Shown here: positions 1 through 5,012 of the stretch, piece by piece
How the letters are laid out: each line of letters opens with the position of its first letter
Position numbering within the stretch: the stretch's first letter is position 1
Source: Actinomycetota bacterium
GTDB taxonomy: Bacteria; Actinomycetota; Humimicrobiia; Humimicrobiales; Humimicrobiaceae
Reading direction: 5' to 3'
Assembly: GCA_023380915.1 (NCBI GenBank)
Contig: JAMCSM010000227.1
Location: 1 to 5,189 of the forward strand
Length of the DNA stretch: 5,189 nucleotides
Notes under the pieces: generated by a model
What the model was told of the DNA's origin: nothing
The model's input: only the letters and a program-made list of their open reading frames with translations
Database searches by the model: none
Position numbers and translations under genes: made by a program

Positions 1-6
1 TATTAC

Positions 7-294
7 TCACTTCAAGTAATTTTTGTATTGAAGCAGAGGACCAGTTATTTCTTTTTTAACATCTTCAAATTCTTTTTTGATAATTTCTCCCCTAGCATAT
101 CTTTCTTTTAATATCACAATAGCTTCACTTGTTTTTGGCATACTTTCACCTGAATAGCTTGCTCTTCTTACCAGCCATACAATCAAGAAAATGATTCCGA
201 TTATTATTGCCACATAAAAAATAAAGCTTAGTATCATTCCCAGGATTCCTAATCCTCCACCGCCAAACCCCATCATGGGCCATCCCATCATCAT
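7..294 (-). CDS. Small membrane protein with C-terminal SHOCT domain
   Basis: This 95-residue protein has three visible parts. Residues 1-18 are rich in Met and Gly (MMMGWPMMGFGGGG). Residues about 18-42 form one transmembrane helix (GMILSFIFYVAIIIGIIFLIVW), followed by positive charges (VRR). Residues about 57-83 match the SHOCT short C-terminal domain (EAIVILKERYARGEI..EFEDVKKEI), with the conserved L-ERYA-GEI--EEF pattern. SHOCT domains are thought to mediate oligomerisation or contacts with other proteins; the biochemical role of these small membrane versions is not established. Similar Met/Gly-rich SHOCT proteins commonly occur near copper or heavy-metal genes, and a CsoR-family regulator is encoded in this window, so a metal-stress link is an inference. 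The start is chosen because AAAAGGAG (minus strand, 301-308) lies 6 nt upstream of the first of three consecutive ATG codons. The length is normal for the group, and the gene is complete, with a TGA stop 6 bp from the window edge. Confidence 0.88.
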   Translation of the reverse strand: MMMGWPMMGFGGGGLGILGMILSFIFYVAIIIGIIFLIVWLVRRASYSGESMPKTSEAIVILKERYARGEIIKKEFEDVKKEITGPLLQYKNYLK

Positions 295-327
295 AATTTA
301 CTCCTTTTCATTATAGTAATAATATAA

Positions 328-354
328 TTTATAAATGTTTAATAGTTTATAAAT
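328..354. repeat. Two copies of TTTATAAAT spaced 18 bp
   Basis: TTTATAAAT occurs at 328-336 and 346-354, in the presumed leader of the SHOCT gene and just downstream of its candidate -10. Its core, TTTATAAA, is itself palindromic. The copies could be paired protein sites, but low sequence complexity makes chance a serious alternative. Confidence 0.3.
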
Positions 355-357
355 TTA

Positions 358-369
358 TTAACATGTTAA
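358..369. promoter_or_regulatory. Perfect 12-bp palindrome, possible operator of the SHOCT gene
   Basis: TTAACATGTTAA is a perfect palindrome that covers the candidate -10 element of the SHOCT promoter. A dimeric regulator bound here would block RNA polymerase. It does not resemble the C-tract operator in front of the csoR-like gene, so if it is a site it belongs to another regulator. Confidence 0.35.
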
Positions 370-390
370 CACAAATTTAAAAAAAGTCAA
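363..390 (-). promoter_or_regulatory. Candidate sigma70-type promoter of the SHOCT gene
   Basis: On the minus strand TTGACT (385-390) is followed after 16 bp by TAACAT (363-368), and TG stands at the extended -10 position (TGT-TAACAT). Transcription would begin near 356, giving a leader of about 60 nt before the ATG at 294. The match is fair, but the region is very AT-rich and chance matches are expected. A perfect TATAAT at 310-315 lies too close to the ribosome binding site to serve this gene. Confidence 0.45.
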
Positions 391-591
391 ATATTTTTAA
401 ATGAGTTCTGACATTGTGTATAAGTTGGAAGAAATAAATCAAATATGGTGTGCAGCATGGTAGGATAAATAAAAATAAACCTTTAGAAACTCAATTCTAA
501 GTATAAAAATATCTCGGAGAAAAAAGCAGTCCTATTAAAAAAACTATTTTATTCATGTTTTAATAATATTTTTCCTGTATTTAAAAAAGAC

Positions 592-766
592 TTAAAATCT
601 TTTGCAACTTTCTTTTTCTGCTTCTTTAACTTTATCGAAATCTTTATCCTTACCAATAAATAAATACATAATTTTAAAATTAGTACCTAAAAATAAAAAT
701 AGCCCCTACCAAAAAGTAGAAGCTATGAGCATTCAAGCTTTAAGCGAGCTTCATCGCTTCATTAAA
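592..766 (-). pseudogene. Possible decayed gene for a small membrane protein
   Basis: Reading the minus strand from 766 gives FNEAMKLA, a TAA stop, then SLNAHSFYFLVGAIFIF up to about 690. A one-base shift in the T-run there continues as LGTNFKIMYLFIGKDKD and FDKVKEAEKESCKRF to a TAA at 592-594. The joined product would be one hydrophobic helix and a charged tail, with coding-like composition in the last 25 codons (ATG at 667-669). No ribosome binding site or homologue is recognised. The stop and the frameshift argue for decay, but the hydrophobic part coincides exactly with a terminator hairpin, so part of the signal may be accidental. Confidence 0.22.
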
Positions 767-790
767 TTTTATTTAGGTAATTTTAATTTT
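670..790. repeat. Imperfect inverted repeat enclosing a palindromic core
   Basis: AAAATTAGTACCTAAA at 676-691 is mirrored by TTTAGGTAATTTT at 772-784, giving 13 paired positions with a 3-nt bulge. AATTTT stands immediately outside both ends (670-675 and 785-790), which looks like a short target duplication. The core between the arms is rich in AAGCTT/GAAGC palindromes. The layout resembles a miniature inverted-repeat element or palindromic intergenic repeat. The arms and duplication are low in complexity, so this stays tentative until other copies are seen. Confidence 0.3.
689..726 (-). terminator. Strong intrinsic terminator, minus strand
   Basis: Read on the minus strand, AUAGCUUCUAC (726-716) pairs with GUAGGGGCUAU (709-699) over 11 positions, two of them U-G wobbles, around the loop UUUUUG. 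UUUUAUUUUU follows directly (698-689). On the plus strand the two wobbles become C-A mismatches and no U-run follows, so the signal is specific to minus-strand transcription. It lies about 560 bp beyond the operon's last stop codon, so it either backs up the nearer terminator or ends a separate short transcript. Confidence 0.6.
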
Positions 791-809
791 ATTTTTAAAA
801 AATAGCAAA
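689..809 (-). ncRNA. Candidate small structured RNA of about 120 nt
   Basis: A promoter-like element at 816-843 predicts a start near 809, and the terminator predicts an end near 689. In between, the minus-strand RNA can form AAGCG-AUGAAGCU-CGCUU (759-742) and then the terminator hairpin. GAAGCU (755-750) inside the first hairpin's loop can also pair with AGCUUC (724-719), the 5' arm of the terminator, so two mutually exclusive folds exist, as in attenuators. No known RNA family is recognised, and nothing in the sequence proves transcription. If read-through occurs, it would enter only a 25-codon frame or its remnant. Confidence 0.3.
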
Positions 810-811
810 TA

Positions 812-833
812 TTTCATAATAATTTCATAATAA
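812..833. repeat. Tandem 11-bp repeat, two copies
   Basis: TTTCATAATAA is repeated exactly twice, back to back (812-822 and 823-833), with TTC continuing at 834-836. The first copy carries the -10 (TATTAT on the minus strand) of the candidate small-RNA promoter, so a change in copy number would alter promoter spacing. Confidence 0.6.
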
Positions 834-843
834 TTCTTGACAA
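816..843 (-). promoter_or_regulatory. Candidate minus-strand promoter of the putative small RNA
   Basis: On the minus strand TTGTCA (838-843) is separated by 16 bp from TATTAT (816-821). Each hexamer matches five of six consensus positions. A start is expected near 809, upstream of the palindromic stretch and its terminator. It shares its -35 region with a plus-strand element. Confidence 0.38.
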
Positions 844-865
844 AAATTATAGTGAAAATTATGGT
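837..865 (+). promoter_or_regulatory. Promoter-like element facing right (first)
   Basis: TTGACA (837-842) is a perfect -35, and TATGGT (860-865) follows after 17 bp with a weak -10 match (4 of 6). It overlaps the minus-strand element back to back. No plus-strand gene lies downstream, so it either drives a non-coding transcript, is left over from a lost gene, or is a chance match. Confidence 0.25.
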
Positions 866-904
866 TTATGACTGGGGATAGTGGACAATGTTAGAACCAG
901 AATA

Positions 905-933
905 TTGACATTAGATGAGGATATTTTTATATA
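905..933 (+). promoter_or_regulatory. Promoter-like element facing right (second)
   Basis: A perfect TTGACA (905-910) is followed after 17 bp by TATATA (928-933). As with the first element, no plus-strand gene follows. A transcript would run convergently toward the ABC operon and could read antisense into the last permease gene. Confidence 0.25.
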
Positions 934-1121
934 AGATCTGAGTTTTTAAATATAATCAAGTATTAAATTAATAGCCCCAAGGTATGAAATTTCGAACCAA
1001 TTTTTATATGAATTAAACATTTTAAAGTATTTCTTATGCTTTTTAAAACTTTAATCTATTTACAAAAAAAAGGAATATATTGAGATAATGTCTCCTATAA
1101 CGCTCAGTTCTGACTGAACTT

Positions 1122-1175
1122 ACTGCAAGAACAAATCAACTTTGTACCGGATAAACCTCTCCTTCTTGTTGCAGT
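1122..1175. repeat. Inverted repeat in a GC-richer island
   Basis: ACTGCAA (1122-1128) pairs with TTGCAGT (1169-1175), and GAA (1129-1131) can extend to TTC (1163-1165) across a 3-nt bulge. Just left lies AGTTC-TGACT-GAACT. The surrounding 1081-1180 is 39% GC by my count, against about 20% for 961-1060. Its origin is unknown; it could be a remnant of a gene or repeat. Confidence 0.3.
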
Positions 1176-1201
1176 TTGAAATCATAAATGATTGATAAAG
1201 T

Positions 1202-1253
1202 AAAAATTGAAAAATACGTGTTTTGTAGCTCTTCGCTTGACGGAGAACAACAC
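1202..1253 (-). terminator. Candidate terminator of the ABC operon
   Basis: About 34 bp past the last permease stop, the minus strand can form an interrupted hairpin. GUG/CAC (1251-1253 with 1218-1220), UUGU/ACAA, CUC/GAG and CG/CG give twelve pairs in all, with small bulges and the loop UCAAG. It is followed by two U-runs (1210-1214 and 1202-1206). The stem is imperfect, so efficiency may be partial. Confidence 0.45.
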
Positions 1254-1286
1254 TTTATAAATAAATTACTTCTAGGCCAGATTTGT

Positions 1287-2534
1287 TTATTTGAGATATT
1301 GGGATGGTTTTATTTTATTTATTCTTCGAAAGAGGATAAAGCTGATAATAAAGAGTATGGCGACAAAACTAACCGAGCAAAGAAGGGCTAGATGCCAGTT
1401 ATAGGCAATTGGAATATTGCTGGAAACAACCCGATTGATGTTATTTTCCTGAGGGAGAAAATGAGGTTTTGCGGATAGCTCCCAAGGTATTTCCATAGAT
1501 ACTTTTTGATGGCTAATAAAAAATATTTCTATTAAAGATAGAAAATTACCAAATAGCAAGGCTGCTATTGTTAGCACTAAATTTTCAGTCATAAACTGCT
1601 TTTTTAAATCGTTTATTTTCCAACCCAACATTCTTAAAATAGCAATTTCTTTTTCCCTGGTTTTCATAATAAAAACAATGATTAGTCCATAAACAATTGC
1701 TAAAAGCACACCCAGGATAAAAAAAGCAATTTGCCCAAAGGAAGACACAAGTTTTATTTGGTCTGTCAGTGTTTTGGAAAATGTTTTTTCACTAAAAACA
1801 AGGTAGTCTTTGCTGAGACCGGTGATTGTTTTGGGAATATCGCCTTTCCACTGAGGTTTTGTTTTAAGAAGAACAACATTTACAAAGCTTTTATTATCCT
1901 GATCTGGAAATAGCTTTTTCATTTCTACTGAGCCTTGAGCAATCTTTAAGGCTGAATTATAATCAATATAAATATTAGCAGGGATGATATTGCCGGTAGG
2001 ATTGGAGTTTAGTACTCCGGCTATTTTATATTCATTTTGGCCAAGGATAAGAGTTCCACTAACTTTAAGAGAGTTTTTCTGAGCAAAATCATTGGTTATT
2101 AAAACATTATTTCCTCTGAGAACATAGCTTCCCTCCAAAAGATTTGATTTAAGCACACTTGAAAACAAGCTTCCTTTTGTTTGCACCCCAAAAACATCCT
2201 TAAAATAATCCTTGTCAAAATACCAAAAATAAAGACCGGTATCCGATTCTTGCACAAAATCTAATCTAGTTAGCTTACTAACTTCATCCTGATACATTGG
2301 TCCGTTGGAATGAGGATAAATAGCACCAACCATCTGGTCTGGTATCTTGCCTGTTTTTTGCACCACTGTATCAACTCCTATTGCCTTAAACGGCAATGAG
2401 GCGATTTGCTCAAGATTTTGGCTGATGGTAAGGATAACCAATAGAAGCGAAAAATAAATGGCAATACTAAGAACTAAAAGGATTGTTTTCCCCAAATTCT
2501 TTTTAACCGTTGAAAGAAAATAACTTATTATCAT
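1287..2534 (-). CDS. FtsX/MacB-like ABC transporter permease, full-length
   Basis: This 415-residue protein has the layout of the FtsX/LolC/MacB permease superfamily. One N-terminal helix (about 16-38) leads to a large extracytoplasmic domain (about 40-265) of MacB-PCD type. Three helices follow (about 268-290, 317-341 and 381-402) and a short basic tail (RRINKIKPSQYLK). The cytoplasmic loop after TM2 carries the family hallmark EKEIAILRMLGW (294-305), the coupling segment that contacts the ATPase. Members move lipoproteins or substrates, or transmit ATP hydrolysis across the membrane; this one's substrate is unknown. The start overlaps the preceding permease's stop by 4 bp (ATGA) and no Shine-Dalgarno sequence is visible, so translation is probably coupled. 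It is the last gene of the operon and most likely forms a heterodimer with the 3-TM permease. Confidence 0.9.
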   Translation of the reverse strand: MIISYFLSTVKKNLGKTILLVLSIAIYFSLLLVILTISQNLEQIASLPFKAIGVDTVVQKTGKIPDQMVGAIYPHSNGPMYQDEVSKLTRLDFVQESDTGLYFWYFDKDYFKDVFGVQTKGSLFSSVLKSNLLEGSYVLRGNNVLITNDFAQKNSLKVSGTLILGQNEYKIAGVLNSNPTGNIIPANIYIDYNSALKIAQGSVEMKKLFPDQDNKSFVNVVLLKTKPQWKGDIPKTITGLSKDYLVFSEKTFSKTLTDQIKLVSSFGQIAFFILGVLLAIVYGLIIVFIMKTREKEIAILRMLGWKINDLKKQFMTENLVLTIAALLFGNFLSLIEIFFISHQKVSMEIPWELSAKPHFLPQENNINRVVSSNIPIAYNWHLALLCSVSFVAILFIISFILFRRINKIKPSQYLK

Positions 2535-3595
2535 AGTTTTATGTTGTAATTAATTGCCGGCGCTGATTTTATTATTGATGGGATTTGCCATTGGAGTAAA
2601 AGTGCCAGTATGCAAGCAAAGAGCAAAGCACAAGTTAAAACAAATAGTGCATCAATGACAACCCATTGTCTTATCTTTCTTTTTGGCCAGCCTAAAATTT
2701 TTAATATTTCTGTCTGGTACGTATATTCGAGTTGATGAAGTCTTAAGACGGAAAAAGCCAAGGCTAGAGAAATTACCGCCATAATAATACTAAAATATGT
2801 TCCAAAACGATAAAACATTTGACTAAGGCCAGACAAGTTTTTTAAAAGGCTGTCCTTGCTGACAATCGAATAAGAAGGATAAAGTTTTGTTAATTCTTCT
2901 TTGACTTTTGGAAGATCTGAAGCAGACTTTAAGGAAATAAAGACTTGATTGACAATATTGTCTTTTTCCCCAATAAGCTTTAAGGCTGTTTGGTAGGGCA
3001 AGAACCCTTGGGCGTTAGCCAAATTGCTCTGCTGCTGAAAATCAACCAGACCAACAATTTTAAAGACATTTTTACCTACCTTATAATCCTGGCCAACTTT
3101 ATATTTATATAAAGCGGCAAAATGTCTTTCCAGAATTATTTCCGGTGAATCATTACCGGTAAAAAAGCTGCTTCCTGGCATAAGCATTGACTCAATATTT
3201 CGCAGTCCTACTTTTGGTTCGCTTACATCCAAGGCGATAAGCGTCTGGTTATTCTTAATATCAAACTGCCACAAAACCAGCGCGGTTGAAATTTTATCAA
3301 CACCAGGTATTTTAGATATTTGTTCTAATGCCTGATCTTTGGAAAACGACCCAAGATTAAAAGGCAAAATAATCCCAGTAGTTTTTACATTCCCCGGGCT
3401 TTTATTAGAACTATCCTCTTGCAGGATTATTTCTGTTTGTAATGACTTAAGAGGCCTGTCAACAAGCTCTTTAATGTAGGTAGTAAAAATCGTTGAACTA
3501 ATACCCAAAAAAAGAATTATCCCTGCCAGAAAAATAGTAATTGCAGTTTTCCTCCAATAATAGAAAATGTTTTTTAGAACAGTTCGTATCATCAT
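2531..3595 (-). CDS. FtsX/MacB-like ABC permease lacking the last helix
   Basis: This 354-residue permease is of the same superfamily as the next gene. It has an N-terminal helix (about 18-41), an extracytoplasmic domain (about 45-262), TM2 (about 265-286), a cytoplasmic loop with the hallmark TEILKILGWPKRKIRQW (295-311), and TM3 (about 311-335). The protein then ends after about 19 residues (WQIPSIIKSAPAINYNIKL). The paralogue has about 75 residues there, including a fourth helix, so this copy lacks the last extracellular loop and TM4. The TGA stop overlaps the next ATG by 4 bp, an ordinary operon junction, which argues against a sequencing error. It starts 6 nt after the thioredoxin-like gene with no clear Shine-Dalgarno sequence. 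Met1 or Met2 could be the start. It probably pairs with the 4-TM permease. Confidence 0.87.
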   Translation of the reverse strand: MMIRTVLKNIFYYWRKTAITIFLAGIILFLGISSTIFTTYIKELVDRPLKSLQTEIILQEDSSNKSPGNVKTTGIILPFNLGSFSKDQALEQISKIPGVDKISTALVLWQFDIKNNQTLIALDVSEPKVGLRNIESMLMPGSSFFTGNDSPEIILERHFAALYKYKVGQDYKVGKNVFKIVGLVDFQQQSNLANAQGFLPYQTALKLIGEKDNIVNQVFISLKSASDLPKVKEELTKLYPSYSIVSKDSLLKNLSGLSQMFYRFGTYFSIIMAVISLALAFSVLRLHQLEYTYQTEILKILGWPKRKIRQWVVIDALFVLTCALLFACILALLLQWQIPSIIKSAPAINYNIKL

Positions 3596-3601
3596 GCATG
3601 G

Positions 3602-4057
3602 TTAACTTATTGACTTTAGCACACTTCTTAAATCCTCATAACTCCAGTTGCCTTCAAAATCTGGAACAAATGCGTCTCCTTTGGGAAAATTCTTCAGTTC
3701 AATTTTTTTACCGCCTATCTCAAATGTGTCCTTACCGCCAATAAAAATCGCTATCGGCATATGCTCGGTAAGGTTATACTTGTTGATTAAATCCTTGGCT
3801 GCCGGATCATCAAAGCTATATTCTTTCACTTGGAACTTAGGAAATTCGGCAATGATCGGTTCAACCTTTTTAACAATAGCCACAGCCGGAGCATGGGTAA
3901 GGTAAAATATTTCAACCGTATAGGGAGTCGTCTGAGACTGAGAAACCTTGCTAACTGCCTGATTCGTTTGCTTGGGAATCAAGGAGCAAGCAACCCCAAT
4001 TGTCAGTACCAATACTATTACCAATGCTAAAATAACTCCTAAAATTTTTTTACTCAT
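3602..4057 (-). CDS. Membrane-anchored thioredoxin-fold protein without CXXC
   Basis: This is a 151-residue exported protein. Residues 1-24 are a basic start plus a hydrophobic helix ending IGVAC; Cys24 could be lipidated, although Gly at -3 is unusual for a lipobox, so a plain membrane anchor is possible. After a Ser/Gln/Thr-rich linker (about 25-45), residues 46-150 look like a thioredoxin fold: strand VEIFYL, a helix beginning at THAPA (54-58) where the CXXC would lie, VEPIIAEFPKFQVKEYSFDD, and the cis-proline segment HMPIAIFIGG (Pro101). The domain contains no cysteine, so it cannot act as a dithiol oxidoreductase. A binding or scaffolding role beside the permease ectodomains is inferred. 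The start is supported by a perfect AAAGGAGG (4063-4070) 5 nt upstream, inside the end of the ATPase gene, which it overlaps by 8 bp. Confidence 0.75.
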   Translation of the reverse strand: MSKKILGVILALVIVLVLTIGVACSLIPKQTNQAVSKVSQSQTTPYTVEIFYLTHAPAVAIVKKVEPIIAEFPKFQVKEYSFDDPAAKDLINKYNLTEHMPIAIFIGGKDTFEIGGKKIELKNFPKGDAFVPDFEGNWSYEDLRSVLKSIS

Positions 4058-4727
4058 CTATACCTCCTTTCATTTGAGATAACATTCCTTTGGAAAGCTG
4101 ATAAACTTTTTGTGTTTTTCTGGCAATATCCTTTTCGTGAGTCACAATGACAAAGGTGGTGGAAAATTTTTTATATAAGTCTCCAAACAACTCCATGATC
4201 TTGTCTGAGGTTGCCTCGTCAAGATTGCCGGTCGGTTCATCAGCCAGAACTAATTTTGGTCTGTTAACCAAACTTCGGGCAATTGCCACTCTTTGCTTTT
4301 CCCCACCGCTTAACTCATCAACAATTTTGTTTTCCTTTCCTTCAAGTCCAACTTGGTTAATCAAGTCCAAAACACGTTTGTTTTTTTCTACTTTTCCAAC
4401 ATCTTTTCGTGGATAGATGGCTAAAAATATATTGTCATAAACTGAAAGGGAGGGAATAAGCTTAAAGTCCTGAAAAACTATTCCAATATTCTTGAGCCTG
4501 AATTCAGCTAACTGTTCTTCTGAGTAATGAGTAATGTCCGAGCCTGAAAAAATAACACTTCCTCTGTTTGGGGTCACTAATCCGGCCATAATAGAAAGAA
4601 GAGTCGTTTTACCAATACCAGATTTGCCAATAATGCTGACGAACTCTTTTTCTCCCAAATGAAAACTGATATTTTCCAAGACTTCCTGTTCTCTGTAATT
4701 TTTCGATATTTGTTTTAGCGTCAGCAT
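4050..4727 (-). CDS. ABC transporter ATP-binding protein, LolD/MacB/FtsE type
   Basis: This 225-residue cytoplasmic ATPase powers the two permeases encoded downstream. All nucleotide-binding motifs are intact: Walker A GKSGIGKTT (34-42), Q-loop Gln86 in VFQDFKLIPSLSVYDNI, signature LSGGEKQRVAIARSL (139-153), Walker B LVLADEPTGNLD (159-170) with catalytic Glu164, and H-loop His197 in VTHEKD. The LADEPTGNLD form and the Q-loop context place it in the LolD/MacB/FtsE group, which pairs with FtsX-type permeases, and the length is normal. The start lies 2 nt after the regulator's stop and no Shine-Dalgarno sequence is visible, so translation is probably coupled. The last codons hold the ribosome binding site of the next gene. 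The partners suggest MacB- or LolCDE-like work, but no MacA-like adaptor is encoded in the window, so tripartite export is not supported. Confidence 0.96.
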   Translation of the reverse strand: MLTLKQISKNYREQEVLENISFHLGEKEFVSIIGKSGIGKTTLLSIMAGLVTPNRGSVIFSGSDITHYSEEQLAEFRLKNIGIVFQDFKLIPSLSVYDNIFLAIYPRKDVGKVEKNKRVLDLINQVGLEGKENKIVDELSGGEKQRVAIARSLVNRPKLVLADEPTGNLDEATSDKIMELFGDLYKKFSTTFVIVTHEKDIARKTQKVYQLSKGMLSQMKGGIDE

Positions 4728-4729
4728 GA

Positions 4730-5008
4730 TTATTTTTTATAGAGACTAATCACCTGAGACAATTTTTCTTTTTGCTCGCTGGTAAGACCTTTCCCGCCAC
4801 TAAGTATCTGATGAACTATGCTTCCCTCGAGGGTTTTGCACCTTAAAGTGTCAAAAGATTTTGCAATGGAAGTAACGAGCATTGCAATATCTATACAATT
4901 GGCATCATCAGCAATATATTTTTTAAGTGTTTCAATCTGGCCTTGTATTCGATTAAGGTGATTTAAAGTACGTTTTCTTCTGTCTCTGATTTTTGCATTA
5001 ATTTTCAT
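4730..5008 (-). CDS. CsoR/RcnR-family (DUF156) transcriptional repressor
   Basis: This 92-residue all-helical regulator has the family signature HLNRIQGQIETLKKYI (17-32), a very basic N-terminus (KIRDRRKR) for DNA contact, and the conserved Cys38 at the start of helix 2 (CIDIAML). Family members are tetramers that release DNA when they bind Cu(I), Ni(II), persulfides or formaldehyde. Aligned by eye on Cys38, the other two Cu(I) ligands of CsoR (His at +25, Cys at +29) are Ser63 and Gln67. A second cysteine stands at position 57 (+19), and His66 is at +28. This is therefore neither a canonical copper sensor nor a CstR-type persulfide sensor, and the signal is unknown. It is first in the operon, behind a C-tract operator, so it probably represses itself and the ABC genes. 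It lacks a purine Shine-Dalgarno core; the only G-rich stretch upstream (5018-5022, 9 nt away) is part of the operator. Confidence 0.92.
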   Translation of the reverse strand: MKINAKIRDRRKRTLNHLNRIQGQIETLKKYIADDANCIDIAMLVTSIAKSFDTLRCKTLEGSIVHQILSGGKGLTSEQKEKLSQVISLYKK

Positions 5009-5012
5009 ATTT

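Larger units (their letters stand above)
295..1286. other. Long gene-free region between the SHOCT gene and the ABC operon
   Basis: About 990 bp contain no convincing intact gene. From left to right it holds the SHOCT promoter region (295-390), a featureless AT-rich stretch (about 391-590), decayed minus-strand reading frames (592-766), a palindromic block with a strong minus-strand terminator (676-784), a tandem repeat with divergent promoter-like elements (812-865), a second plus-strand promoter-like element (905-933), an AT-rich stretch with nothing I recognise (about 940-1080), a more GC-rich island with inverted repeats (1081-1180), and the presumed operon terminator (1202-1253). For the tightly packed genome suggested by the operon, such a long spacer is unusual. 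Confidence 0.7.

Noticed and set aside
310..315. Perfect TATAAT on the minus strand upstream of the SHOCT gene
   Set aside because: Transcription would begin inside the ribosome binding site, and no -35 is present at 16-18 bp.
401..463. 20-codon plus-strand frame MSSDIVYKLEEINQIWCAAW
   Set aside because: It looks protein-like but has no ribosome binding site or neighbour, and a 23-codon frame is equally open on the other strand.
699..710. GGTAGGGGCTAT as a second CsoR-type operator
   Set aside because: It has only one short G-run and no matching A/T arms, and it is better explained as an arm of the terminator hairpin.
602..805. 67-codon plus-strand reading frame
   Set aside because: No ribosome binding site, Ser/Leu-rich composition typical of antisense to a Lys/Glu-rich frame, and it runs through the palindromic block and terminator.
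1081..1180. tRNA or rRNA fragment in the GC-richer island
   Set aside because: No cloverleaf, T-loop or recognisable rRNA core motif could be found.
1188..1391. 67-codon plus-strand reading frame overlapping the last permease
   Set aside because: About half is antisense to the permease C-terminus, there is no ribosome binding site, and the product resembles nothing I know.
1723..1915. Plus-strand frames inside the permease and ATPase genes
   Set aside because: They are shadows of well-supported minus-strand genes with no start signals of their own.
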